The notes: generated by a model not told the origin, from the sequence alone. Shown: positions 6,804-14,409, counted from the stretch's first letter. The stretch: DNA of 16,122 bases from Deltaproteobacteria bacterium (GCA_003647375.1 QMMS01000073.1:1-16122), one strand, 5' to 3'. Translations and numbers: made by a program.

Positions 6804-7214
6804 ATGAAAAAATGCAGAGATTGCAAGCACGAGGTTAGCGAACAGGCGTATACCTGTCCCAATTGTGGAGCCATGTATCCGGCAAAGGCGAACTGGGACG
6901 GGTGGGGGTTTGAATACAAATCAGAGGCCAATTTTCTGGGTCTGCCGCTGGTGCATATATCCTTTAAGTATCGCATGAACAAGATGCCGGTGGTGGCAAA
7001 GGGTGTGATATCCATTGGTCAGTTCGGCGCCGGTATCATCAACATTTCTCAATTCGGTGTCGGTGTGATCAGTATCAGCCAGTTTACCATTGCGGGTTAC
7101 GCCATTGCCCAGTTTGCCATCGCATATTCATGTATCGCCCAAATCGCTTTGTACGTTGACAATGGTTATGGTCAGGTTGTGCGCAAGTTATCAGAGGTTT
7201 TGGGAGGCTTTTAG
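6804..7214 (+). CDS. zinc-ribbon protein with five tandem decapeptide repeats
   Basis: A 136-residue protein. An N-terminal zinc ribbon has Cys4-x2-Cys7 and Cys18-x2-Cys21. After a spacer (WDGWGFEYKSEANF) with the short hydrophobic LGLPLVHISFKY, residues 67-116 form five consecutive repeats of exactly ten residues. Each keeps Ile at position 5 (71, 81, 91, 101, 111) and Gln at position 7 (73, 83, 93, 103, 113), usually followed by Phe: GVISIGQFGA, GIINISQFGV, GVISISQFTI, AGYAIAQFAI, AYSCIAQIAL. The regular hydrophobic, glycine-rich pattern suggests a small beta-solenoid or a membrane-associated stack. Similar IGQFG repeats occur in uncharacterised bacterial proteins, but I cannot name a function. 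GGAGAGG precedes the ATG at a good distance. A C-terminal amphipathic segment ends the protein. Confidence 0.82.
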   Translation: MKKCRDCKHEVSEQAYTCPNCGAMYPAKANWDGWGFEYKSEANFLGLPLVHISFKYRMNKMPVVAKGVISIGQFGAGIINISQFGVGVISISQFTIAGYAIAQFAIAYSCIAQIALYVDNGYGQVVRKLSEVLGGF

Positions 7215-7265
7215 AATAGAAACCTGGTCCTTGGCGGGAATAAATCCCATAGTCGCATAAACAAC

Positions 7266-7958
7266 ATGAAAAAATCGTTTTTTAATAAGTGGTTGGGGGA
7301 CTGGATGCAGTCACAGGGTGTTCCGCTGTGGGGGGCTGCTGATATTCGGGAGCTGTGCTTTTGCATTGAAGAGGATCGAGAACCCTATTCAGGAGCCATT
7401 TCATGGGCAATCCCCATGCCGCCCGATATCATGGCAGGCATTAAAAACGGTCCGACACAGGCGTATGCCCGGGCGTATGCCGAAATCAATGTGCGTATCA
7501 CTGATATAGCGCATTCGCTTTCAAAAGCCATTGGTCAAAAAGGGTTTCGCGCACATCCCCTGGCGGCATCAGACAGGACGGATCTGGTAAATATCAAGGG
7601 TGATTTTCCTCACAAAACAGCGGCCACACTCTCCGGGCTGGGTTGGGTCGGCCGCCATTGTCAGCTGGTAACACGTCAATTCGGTCCCTGGGTGCGCCTT
7701 GGAACGGTCTTTACGGACATACCCATGGCCTATGGCACACCTTTTAATCGTGGATATTGCGGCACCTGCCGCGCTTGCGTCGATGCATGTCCTGCGAGCG
7801 CTTTATCCGGTAAAGATTGGAAGCCTGGTATCGAAAGAAAGGAAATACTGGATGCCGCTGCCTGTGATCGATGGAAAAAGGATCACTACGCTCGGTTTCA
7901 CAACGGACACAACTGCGGTATCTGTTCGTCGGTATGCCCCTATTCGCTGTTTCCATGA
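7266..7958 (+). CDS. short QueG-like double [4Fe-4S] protein
   Basis: A 230-residue iron-sulfur protein. The ferredoxin-like C-terminal third has Cys165-x2-Cys168-x2-Cys171-x3-Cys175-Pro and then Cys200, Cys217-x2-Cys220-x3-Cys224-Pro, an arrangement like that of epoxyqueuosine reductase (QueG). The preceding LGWVGRHCQLVTRQFGPWVRLGTVFTD segment also matches that family. QueG itself is longer, with C-terminal HEAT-like repeats missing here, and is a cobalamin enzyme in tRNA queuosine synthesis. This short form is more likely a redox relative of unknown substrate. No good ribosome site precedes 7266; an ATG at 7305 after GGGGGACTGG is an alternative. Its stop lies 4 bp from the convergent DUF362 gene. 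Confidence 0.85.
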   Translation: MKKSFFNKWLGDWMQSQGVPLWGAADIRELCFCIEEDREPYSGAISWAIPMPPDIMAGIKNGPTQAYARAYAEINVRITDIAHSLSKAIGQKGFRAHPLAASDRTDLVNIKGDFPHKTAATLSGLGWVGRHCQLVTRQFGPWVRLGTVFTDIPMAYGTPFNRGYCGTCRACVDACPASALSGKDWKPGIERKEILDAAACDRWKKDHYARFHNGHNCGICSSVCPYSLFP

Positions 7959-7962
7959 AATC

Positions 7963-9063
7963 TCACTCTTGCTTCCGAAAGAGCCTGCCCAGCAGCGGTT
8001 CCCTGATGGTGATAGCGCCATAGGGACATATTTCCAGGCAGCAATAACACCGGATACAGGAATCGTAATTAAATCGGATACCCTTGATATGGTGGCCGAT
8101 GGCCTTGACCGGACAATAGCGCCAGCACTCGCCGCACAGTTTGCATTTCTCGTTGTCTGACATCGGCTTCTGGAGAACATGTTTGCGCATAAATCCCTGC
8201 AGAATCTCGGGCCCGATAGCCAACGAGCCCATCTCCGGGAAGTTGAAATCAGTCAGAATATTGAATTCTCCATGCACATGGATATCTTCCGGAATCAGCT
8301 GCAGCTGCCGGGCCGCTTCATTTGTTAACAGGTCCTTGGGTTCCAGACCCAGAACACTGCTGATGGCCATATCGGCCGCAATGGCGTTTTGGCTCCCTGC
8401 AAGCAGGTTCAGTTCCCTGGGCGTACCGCTTTTCCCCGGTCCCTGTCCCTCGAGGGCCAGGACACCGTCTATGATGGTCATGGTCGGACTGACCGCCTGG
8501 TAAATCTGTACCACCAGCCTCGCAAACATCTCCCTGTCCGTTCCCGCCCGAAAATGCCATTCGGGTTTTTTGAGACCGATCACACAGCCAAAGATGTTTT
8601 TCACGCCGAGTGTCAGAAGCATCTGCGCATGGGTTTTAAGTTTTGCCAGATTGATTACCACATCAGCATCAAGCACCTCTTTAGCGATGTCGACAACACC
8701 AAAGGGCTTACCAATATCGATTTTAGCAGATTCCCTGAAAGGCCGGAACACGACATCCAGGCCTGAAAGTGCTTTGACATATCCCCCCTTTGACAGAATT
8801 TTTTCGAATGAGCCCATGGGTGGACTGTCTGAAATAACAGGTTTGCACCCTTTATCAATTATGAATTCAGCTACATACCGTAAAATACTGGGATGGGTGG
8901 TAACGCCTTTGCCCGGACCTGCCGCCAGCAAAAAGTTCGGTTTGATGATTACCTTTGCCCCGGCGGAAATGGAATCGCCCCCCATGGCATTCATCATATC
9001 GAAAACAATCTGCTTCAGGTCGGAATCATCATAATGGGTATGTCTGAAATATACGTCGACCAT
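7963..9063 (-). CDS. DUF362 domain protein with C-terminal ferredoxin domain
   Basis: A 366-residue protein. Residues 1 to about 295 are a DUF362 domain: AGAKVIIKPNFLLAAGP, GVTTHPSILR, VINLAKLKTHAQMLLTLGVKN, TIIDGVLALEGQGPG. The C-terminal two-cluster ferredoxin has Cys307, 310, 313 and 317-Pro and Cys336, 339, 342 and 346-Pro, each a standard [4Fe-4S] set. Such proteins are common in anaerobes and probably transfer electrons, but the reaction is not established. I chose the ATG at 9063 because CAGGAAACC lies just before it; an in-frame ATG at 9090 has no ribosome site. It is transcribed toward the QueG-like gene with a 4-bp gap. Confidence 0.92.
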   Translation of the reverse strand: MVDVYFRHTHYDDSDLKQIVFDMMNAMGGDSISAGAKVIIKPNFLLAAGPGKGVTTHPSILRYVAEFIIDKGCKPVISDSPPMGSFEKILSKGGYVKALSGLDVVFRPFRESAKIDIGKPFGVVDIAKEVLDADVVINLAKLKTHAQMLLTLGVKNIFGCVIGLKKPEWHFRAGTDREMFARLVVQIYQAVSPTMTIIDGVLALEGQGPGKSGTPRELNLLAGSQNAIAADMAISSVLGLEPKDLLTNEAARQLQLIPEDIHVHGEFNILTDFNFPEMGSLAIGPEILQGFMRKHVLQKPMSDNEKCKLCGECWRYCPVKAIGHHIKGIRFNYDSCIRCYCCLEICPYGAITIREPLLGRLFRKQE

Positions 9064-9083
9064 GGTTTCCTGAAAGTGATTGT

Positions 9084-9108
9084 ACCCCATAGTTGCATAA
9101 ACTGGGGT
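9084..9108. promoter_or_regulatory. possible operator upstream of the DUF362 gene
   Basis: ACCCCA (9084-9089) and TGGGGT (9103-9108) form a perfect inverted repeat with a 13-bp centre, about 21 bp upstream of the DUF362 start. The spacing (arm centres 19 bp apart) would suit a dimeric regulator. This is a weak prediction: six-base arms can occur by chance. Confidence 0.25.
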
Positions 9109-9195
9109 TTACAAAGTCTGAGATAACTCCTAATATTATGCATACGATTCAATATCAAGCGCAATATGATAAGGACCAAACCCGGAAGGACCTAT

Positions 9196-10386
9196 ATGCC
9201 CCAACTGAACATCCCAACCCCAAAGCGGATCAAGCGGCATGTCATCGGAAAGGCACACACCTTTTTCGCCACAACCCCGCCGGGCCTTGAATCCATCTGC
9301 GCTCAGGAAATCGCTGCACTTCCAGTCGACATAAACGACACTGAAATCGTCCCGGGCGGCGTTGTGTTTAGATGCCGACTGGCCGGGTGCTATGCTGCCA
9401 ACCTCCACCTCAGGATCCCAAACAGGGTCCTGATGCGCCTGACCGACTTCAAGGCCACTAACTTCCGGCAACTAGAAAGAAATGTTCTGAAATTCCCCTG
9501 GGAACTTTATCTTTCCCCGTCATCAGAACTTTGTTTCAGTGTGAAAACAAGACACTCCAGACTCTTTCACACAACAGCCATTACGCAACGAATAGAAACC
9601 TGCATCCGCCAACGAATGCCCCACATGACTTCCGGGAAGACCGGTCTTTCAGGAAAAAATGACAGCCAACACCTGTATGTCAGGGCGATCGACGATCATC
9701 TTTTCCTTTCCCTGGACAGCAGCGGTGATCTTCTTTTCAAAAGAGGATTGAAACACGACGTCGGGAAAGCACCCATTCGAGAAACCCTCGCCGCAGCCAT
9801 ATTGAAACTGGCCGGCTATGATGGTTCACAGCCCCTGCTCGATCCCATGTGCGGCTCTGGAACCTTTTCTCTGGAAGCGACCATGCTTGCCGGGAACATC
9901 CCGCCCGGCTTTTTCAGGGATTTTGCATTCATGCAATGGCCGGCCTTTCGTGAACCCCAGTGGCGTCATCTCAAACAGATGGCGGGAAATGATATCCGGT
10001 GCACAAATACGCCCTTGATTTTTGCTTCAGACCTGGATTTGAAACGAACCACGGAGCTCAAAAAAATTTCCGATAAATTTGAATTGCTTAATATAATCAA
10101 GGTGGATAATCATGATTTTTTCCATCTCACGCCCCAGGAAGTGACTGAAAGGCCCGGCATATTGGTTCTCAATCCACCGTTTGGTGTCCGTCTGAATTCA
10201 AATGACAAACCAGAAACCTTCTATCATGACATCATAAACAAACTCGAAAAAGACTTTCGGCACTGGCAAATTGCAATACTTGTCAAGGACCGAGCCCTCG
10301 TGAAGCGGTTTCCGAGCAGATTTAAGCAGTATCCGCTTTTTCACGGAGGGATTGACTTAACGCTTTTAATCGGCGTATTTAAGTAG
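9196..10386 (+). CDS. THUMP-domain RNA methyltransferase, RlmL N-terminal type
   Basis: A class I S-adenosylmethionine-dependent RNA methyltransferase of 396 residues. The N-terminal FFATTPPGLESICAQEI and the central region (about 60-185) resemble the THUMP and linker part of RlmL. The methyltransferase part carries the SAM motif DPMCGSGT (206-213) and the catalytic NPPFG (326-330), which is expected for guanine-N2 methylation. E. coli RlmL carries a second fused methyltransferase half that is absent here, so the protein equals the N-terminal half, which makes m2G2445 in 23S rRNA. The ATG at 9196 has GGAAGG five bases upstream and fits better than 9166. The stop codon TAG (10384-10386) lies exactly at the edge of the palindromic MITE. 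The true rRNA target is inferred. Confidence 0.88.
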   Translation: MPQLNIPTPKRIKRHVIGKAHTFFATTPPGLESICAQEIAALPVDINDTEIVPGGVVFRCRLAGCYAANLHLRIPNRVLMRLTDFKATNFRQLERNVLKFPWELYLSPSSELCFSVKTRHSRLFHTTAITQRIETCIRQRMPHMTSGKTGLSGKNDSQHLYVRAIDDHLFLSLDSSGDLLFKRGLKHDVGKAPIRETLAAAILKLAGYDGSQPLLDPMCGSGTFSLEATMLAGNIPPGFFRDFAFMQWPAFREPQWRHLKQMAGNDIRCTNTPLIFASDLDLKRTTELKKISDKFELLNIIKVDNHDFFHLTPQEVTERPGILVLNPPFGVRLNSNDKPETFYHDIINKLEKDFRHWQIAILVKDRALVKRFPSRFKQYPLFHGGIDLTLLIGVFK

Positions 10387-10528
10387 TGCCCATCCACAAA
10401 GGGTCTTTTTCCGCGATATCGGCGTTGGACGCCATGATTTAACTCCTCAAAATAGCACGCTATTACTCCGGGTTAAATCTGTCGTCCGCCTTGATCTCAC
10501 ACAAAAATCCTCATTTCTGGGCGGACAC
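10386..10528. mobile_element. 143-bp palindromic MITE flanked by TA
   Basis: The stretch from GTGCCC (10386) to GGACAC (10528) is one long imperfect palindrome. Its left and right halves can be aligned as reverse complements from the ends (consensus GTGYCC) to a common centre near 10457. In the middle GATTTAAC (10436-10443)/GTTAAATC (10472-10479) and AATAGC (10451-10456)/GCTATT (10459-10464) nest with equal 7-base spacers. TA dinucleotides border both ends (10384-10385 and 10529-10530), the mark of IS630/Tc1-mariner-type insertion. No transposase is present, so it is a non-autonomous element. It accounts for most of the 247-bp gap between the methyltransferase and the membrane protein gene; the rest (10531-10633) is AT-rich with no clear promoter. 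Confidence 0.75.
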
Positions 10529-10633
10529 TAAAACGAATTACCGCAGGCCGGTATAACATCTCAGCATGCGTTTTCGGATTACCGACTTAAAGAAAATGTT
10601 ACAACGATTTTATTTGTTGTGAAGGAGGAAAAT

Positions 10634-11137
10634 ATGGATCTGCACAAACCACCCCTTAGGGAACGCTACACCTTCATCGATTATTTGTACTATACGATCC
10701 TTATGGCAACCCCCGTCTTTACTGCGTTTTATGCCATTTCAAACCATTCTATGGGCTGGTTGATCTTCTACATCTTCCTGTGTATTGCAGCCGTAGTCGT
10801 CATCTATCGTTTCTACTGTTCCCACTGCCCCCACTATACCCGGGAGGGGCGAACCACCCAATGCATATTTTTCTGGGGAATACCTAAGTTTTTCAAGCCA
10901 CGGCCCGGTCCGCTCGATCTGCTCGACAAAACTGTCGCACTTATCGCTCCGAGCATCCTGGTTATTTTTCCTTTATATTGGCTCTCGCAACAACTCGGTC
11001 TAATGGTCATCTTCATACTGTCTTTGATTGTATTCATGACGACGGTACGAAGAAATGAATGCCGTCGATGCATTTACTTTGACTGCCCTGTCAACAAAGT
11101 CCCTGAGGACATGAAATATCATGGCGATGCTTCATAA
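10634..11137 (+). CDS. four-helix cysteine-rich membrane protein, unknown family
   Basis: A 167-residue inner-membrane protein with four predicted membrane helices: about 20-37, 41-60, 100-118 and 121-138. Cys62-x2-Cys65 (YCSHCPHY) follows helix 2, Cys77 follows after an arginine-rich loop, and Cys143-x2-Cys146-x4-Cys151 (ECRRCIYFDC) follows helix 4. With an even number of helices both cysteine clusters lie on the same face, probably cytoplasmic, and could together bind a metal or iron-sulfur cluster. This assignment is inference. AAGGAGG precedes the ATG at 10634; a GTG at 10619 is an unlikely earlier start because it puts this site inside the gene. The gene overlaps the YihY-family gene by 17 bp, so they are probably coupled. 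I do not recognise the family. Confidence 0.8.
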   Translation: MDLHKPPLRERYTFIDYLYYTILMATPVFTAFYAISNHSMGWLIFYIFLCIAAVVVIYRFYCSHCPHYTREGRTTQCIFFWGIPKFFKPRPGPLDLLDKTVALIAPSILVIFPLYWLSQQLGLMVIFILSLIVFMTTVRRNECRRCIYFDCPVNKVPEDMKYHGDAS

Positions 11138-12446
11138 AATCATCCAGTTTATTACAACCGACATCTGGCACATAGAGTCCAAAAACACCTCCTGGAGTAA
11201 GTCTTTTTTTCTCCGGCAGCTTCGGGTCATCATCCTGGCCCTTCGCGGTTTTCGCGAGGACAAGCTACAGCTGAGAGCTTCTGCACTGACCCTGTACTCC
11301 CTTGTGGCCATCGTGCCTGTTTTGGCAATGGCTTTTGCCGTCACACAGGGATTCGGGATTGACACACTCCTGCAGGATCAACTCCTTGAACGATTTCCCG
11401 GGCAGCATGATATCCTGGTTAAAGCCATCGAATTTGCCATAAACCTGCTGGACAGAACCCGGGGAGGGCTCATGGCGGGTATCGGTGTAGTGGTTCTCTA
11501 CTGGGCCGTCTTCAAGGTATTGGGCCATATTGAACAATCGTTCAACGACATCTGGAATGTCTCCAAAGCCCGCTCCTTCTGGCGAAAAATCAGCGACTAT
11601 TTGACCATCATGCTCATCTGTCCGGTACTGTTCATTCTTTCCAGCAGTGCTACGGTGTTCATCAAAACCCAGATCACACTGATTGTCGATAGAATCTCCC
11701 TGCTCGGTTTTTTCAGCCCATTGATCTACGTTTCATTCAAATTGATTCCCTATGTATTGATCTGGCTGCTCTTTACCCTCACCTACATCATGATGCCGAA
11801 CACCAAAGTCAGGGTCGGATCCGGACTGGTGGCCGGTATCGTGGCCGGAACCATCTACCAGGTGCTTCAACTATTCTACATCCATTTTCAGTTTCTGCTT
11901 TCCGAATATAACGCTATTTACGGAAGTTTTGCAGCTCTGCCTCTTTTTCTCATCTGGTTGCAGCTTAGCTGGCTGATCATGCTTTTTGGTGCCGAAATCG
12001 CCTATGCCCACCAAAATAACGAGACCTATGAATTCGAGCAGGCAACCCGGCAAGTCAGTTTTGCTTTGAAAAAAAGATTGTCTCTCCAGATAGTGCATCT
12101 CCTGGTAGTCAATTTTACCAGGGCGGAAAAACCCTTTACCGCTCGCCGGATATCCATTGCACTTGAAATCCCCTTACGATTGGTCCAATCGTCTCTTTTT
12201 GACTTGGTAACATCAAAAATCATCTCTGAAACCGATTCGGACAGCCTTGGGGAGCCGGCCTACCAGCCGGCTCTCGATATCAATCTCATTACCATCGCTT
12301 ATGTGACGAATGCCCTGGAACGTATCGGGGTCGATCAATTACCAGGTCTCCAATCTCGTGAATTAAACACCATTGCCGTTGCGATGAAAAAAATGGATGA
12401 TGCCATTGCGCATCATCCGGACAATCGCAGGCTGAAAGATATCTGA
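11121..12446 (+). CDS. YihY/BrkB-family membrane protein with C-terminal domain
   Basis: A 441-residue integral membrane protein. Residues about 35-295 form the YihY/virulence factor BrkB domain, with the characteristic LRASALTLYSLVAIVPVLAMAFA and several hydrophobic helices. SEYNAIYGSFAALPLFLIWLQLSWLIMLFGAEIAYA near 265-295 is the most typical segment of the family. The family was once annotated as ribonuclease BN but is now known not to be that enzyme; its transport or envelope role is unproved. A soluble C-terminal region (about 300-441; FTARRISIALEIPLRLVQSSLFDL) looks like a winged-helix domain, as in many longer family members. It overlaps the cysteine-rich membrane protein gene, and aspartate kinase follows after 13 bp. 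A second ATG at 11127 could also serve as start. Confidence 0.9.
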   Translation: MAMLHKIIQFITTDIWHIESKNTSWSKSFFLRQLRVIILALRGFREDKLQLRASALTLYSLVAIVPVLAMAFAVTQGFGIDTLLQDQLLERFPGQHDILVKAIEFAINLLDRTRGGLMAGIGVVVLYWAVFKVLGHIEQSFNDIWNVSKARSFWRKISDYLTIMLICPVLFILSSSATVFIKTQITLIVDRISLLGFFSPLIYVSFKLIPYVLIWLLFTLTYIMMPNTKVRVGSGLVAGIVAGTIYQVLQLFYIHFQFLLSEYNAIYGSFAALPLFLIWLQLSWLIMLFGAEIAYAHQNNETYEFEQATRQVSFALKKRLSLQIVHLLVVNFTRAEKPFTARRISIALEIPLRLVQSSLFDLVTSKIISETDSDSLGEPAYQPALDINLITIAYVTNALERIGVDQLPGLQSRELNTIAVAMKKMDDAIAHHPDNRRLKDI

Positions 12447-12459
12447 AGGAGCCGGCTGC

Positions 12460-13845
12460 ATGAAAGTTGTCAAAATCGGAGGCGGTTGCCTCAAAGGTAT
12501 CAACAATATTCGACGCATCCTGGCGTTGGTGGTTGAACGTTGCCAGGGTGATTGCCTGGTGGTCTCAGCCCTCAATGGCATCACAGACACGCTTATCACC
12601 GGCATGGAAAAAGCACTGACGGCAGAAGAAAACATTCCTAATATTATCAAACATCTGGCGTCGGTACATCTAAGAATCGCCGGGGACCTGATGCCGGTGG
12701 GAAACTGTTTTGAACGCTTCAATAAAGATTTAAACGCCGGCTTGAAAAATCTCGAGAGGCTTTATTACGGTCTCAATTTCACCCGTGAAATAACACCGCG
12801 CATGCGCGACATTATCTCTAGCTTTGGAGAACGGTTCAGTGCGCAGCTCCTCACCGCCCTGCTCTGTGCCGGAAAACTGAAGGCCGCCTCCCGCATGCCG
12901 CATCAGATCGGTCTCCTGACAGACGGTAGATACGGGGATGCCACGGCTGACATGGTTCCGGCCACCAGAAATCTTCACAAACATATCGATCCGGCCTTGA
13001 AGAAAAAGGGAATCGTCGTTGTTCCAGGATTTTATGGTATCAGCGCCCAGGGAGAGATCACCACCTTCGGCCGTGGCGGCAGCGATTATTCGGCCGCAGT
13101 CATAGCGGCCGCCCTTCAGGCAGAAACCCTCGAAATCTGGAAGGACGTCGACGGTTTCATGAGCGCGGATCCGCGAATGGTTCCTGAAGCCGAGCTGATC
13201 CCCAGACTTTCCTATGCCGAAGCAGCCGAGTTGTCCTATTTTGGTGCCAGGATTCTGCATCCCCGTACAGTGGAACCCGTCCGGAAAAAAAAGATTCCCA
13301 TCGTCATCAAGAACACGCTTGCGCCGGACAATCCCGGAAGCCTCATCAACAGCAAAAGCCCCAGGCACCGCACGGTCATCAAGAGCGTTGCCCACGACAC
13401 GGACATCGGCATCCTGAAGGTACATGCCTCGGCAGTGGGGGCTCGACCCGGCATTCTGGCCAGGGTAGCCGGCCAGATAACCGAAAGCGGTATCAATATC
13501 AAGTCGGTGGTAACGTCTCAAACCTGCATTAGCCTGCTCTTTTCAAAAGAAGATGTCGAAAAGGCCCGGCTGGCCCTGAAAGAATTGAAACCAAGACCCT
13601 ATCGCAGGATTGAAAAACTGGAACACGTCGCCCTGATCGGTATCGTGGGCGAAGGTCTTCTCAAAAAGAAAGGTGTCGCCGCCCGCTGTTTTACAGCGGT
13701 GGCGGACTGCAGCGTGAACGTGGAGATGATCTCCTTCGGTCCGTCCAAGGCAGCCCTCTACTTCCTGGTTAAAATGCAAGATCTTCCCAGGGCAATCAAC
13801 GCAATTCACAGCACCTTTTTCTCTGATCCGCGCTGTGTGTTATAG
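12460..13845 (+). CDS. aspartate kinase-family enzyme with altered N-terminal motif
   Basis: A 461-residue amino-acid kinase that would phosphorylate aspartate at the start of lysine, threonine and methionine synthesis. The kinase core shows SALNGITD (36-43), SFGERFSAQ (121-129), TTFGRGGSDYSAA (201-213), WKDVDGFMSADPR (227-239) and SYFGARILHP (249-258). Two ACT domains follow (about 327-395 and 400-460), as in feedback-regulated aspartate kinases. The N-terminal motif, normally KFGGTS, is KIGGGC (residues 5-10), so Lys5 is kept but the Thr-Ser pair is Gly-Cys. This departs from biosynthetic LysC and may mark a paralogue with another regulation or substrate. AAGGAG precedes the ATG. It is linked to the YihY gene by a 13-bp gap, which does not suggest an amino-acid biosynthesis operon. 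Confidence 0.88.
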   Translation: MKVVKIGGGCLKGINNIRRILALVVERCQGDCLVVSALNGITDTLITGMEKALTAEENIPNIIKHLASVHLRIAGDLMPVGNCFERFNKDLNAGLKNLERLYYGLNFTREITPRMRDIISSFGERFSAQLLTALLCAGKLKAASRMPHQIGLLTDGRYGDATADMVPATRNLHKHIDPALKKKGIVVVPGFYGISAQGEITTFGRGGSDYSAAVIAAALQAETLEIWKDVDGFMSADPRMVPEAELIPRLSYAEAAELSYFGARILHPRTVEPVRKKKIPIVIKNTLAPDNPGSLINSKSPRHRTVIKSVAHDTDIGILKVHASAVGARPGILARVAGQITESGINIKSVVTSQTCISLLFSKEDVEKARLALKELKPRPYRRIEKLEHVALIGIVGEGLLKKKGVAARCFTAVADCSVNVEMISFGPSKAALYFLVKMQDLPRAINAIHSTFFSDPRCVL

Positions 13846-13847
13846 CA

Positions 13848-13872
13848 ATTAAATTCGTTTCACGAATTTAAT
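13848..13872. repeat. perfect 11-bp hairpin just after the aspartate kinase stop
   Basis: ATTAAATTCGT (13848-13858) pairs with ACGAATTTAAT (13862-13872) around TTC. It begins 2 bp after the kinase stop and also contains the stop codon of the convergent minus-strand remnant. There is no T-run, so its role as a terminator is uncertain. A second hairpin with a nearly identical CGYTTCACG core lies at the stop of the solute-binding protein gene. Confidence 0.7.
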
Positions 13873-14155
13873 ATGAAATCAATTCCGCGTCTTCATCAAT
13901 AGCCAGGCCGATGCCCTTGACTGATGGACTGACGTCACGATCATTTCCGGCCAACCATTCATCCATCCTTTCCAACAGCTTCTGAGCCTGTTTGGCGGAA
14001 AGTTTACGGAATGCCGGCAAAGTCTCGTCAGGCAGGTTGTCGTAGGCGACTTTTCTCTGAAAACGGGCCTTCATGGCGTTGGGTTGCAAATTATAATCAA
14101 TCGTCGATATGAGATGTCCCACATCGGTTCCCAGTATATGAAGTTTGTCAGCCGT
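13868..14155 (-). pseudogene. C-terminal remnant of a DUF6502-like gene
   Basis: The minus-strand frame is open from a TAA at 14158-14156 to a stop at 13870-13868 (95 codons). It has no strong start; a GTG at 14122 is possible. It reads ADKLHILGTDVGHLISTIDY, then ARFQRKVAYDNLPDETLPAFRKL, then AQKLLERMDEWLAGNDRDVSPSVKG. From memory this resembles the end of DUF6502 proteins, which are about 250-300 residues and normally begin with a helix-turn-helix-like part. Similarity appears to continue upstream past the GTG until the stop, so the N-terminal part is lost. The usual tail (GxGIYYFEED) looks shortened. I infer a decayed fragment; a short real gene cannot be excluded. Confidence 0.5.
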
Positions 14156-14187
14156 TTATTAAAATTGAGATATTTTTACTATTTCAG

Positions 14188-14220
14188 AAAAAATCGTTCA
14201 GACCATGAGCGGATTTTTTT
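14188..14220 (+). terminator. probable intrinsic terminator upstream of the solute-binding gene
   Basis: AAAAAATCGTTCA (14188-14200) pairs with TGAGCGGATTTTTT (14206-14219) with one bulged G and one G-U pair, around the loop GACCA, and ends in seven T. The stem is AT-rich at its base. It could end transcription from the aspartate kinase operon about 340 bp upstream. The following stretch to 14409 is AT-rich and must hold the promoter of the solute-binding gene, but I cannot place it: a TTGACA at 14219-14224 has no good -10 partner. Confidence 0.5.
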
Positions 14221-14409
14221 GACAAAGCCAATTTGATCTGATAGTTGTAATTGGTGTTTTCATCCCCACGCCTTCACAACAAATGATTAATATATTTAAA
14301 TGGCTATAGTACCAGTAAACGAATTGATACCGATCAAGTCTGTCTACCACACAACAAGGTGCTTGTTTTCGAAAATCACGCACCGCTATCAAGAGGGAGG
14401 GAGGTAAAA

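Noticed and set aside
7266..7958. Calling this protein QueG.
   Set aside because: It is much shorter than QueG and lacks the C-terminal HEAT-like part, so only a family resemblance is supported.
10379..10435. 18-codon minus-strand frame (MASNADIAEKDPLWMGTT) with a good GAGGAG site and a hairpin just before the ATG, looking like a regulated leader peptide.
   Set aside because: It lies almost wholly inside the palindromic MITE, and the hairpin is the centre of that palindrome. No gene follows on that strand to be regulated.
12730..13521. Long 263-codon antisense frame opposite the aspartate kinase gene.
   Set aside because: It is a shadow of a well-supported kinase gene, has no recognisable domain and an unnatural composition.
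14198..14392. 64-codon minus-strand frame in the gap before the solute-binding protein gene.
   Set aside because: No family resemblance; it runs through the probable terminator and the ribosome binding region of the next gene.
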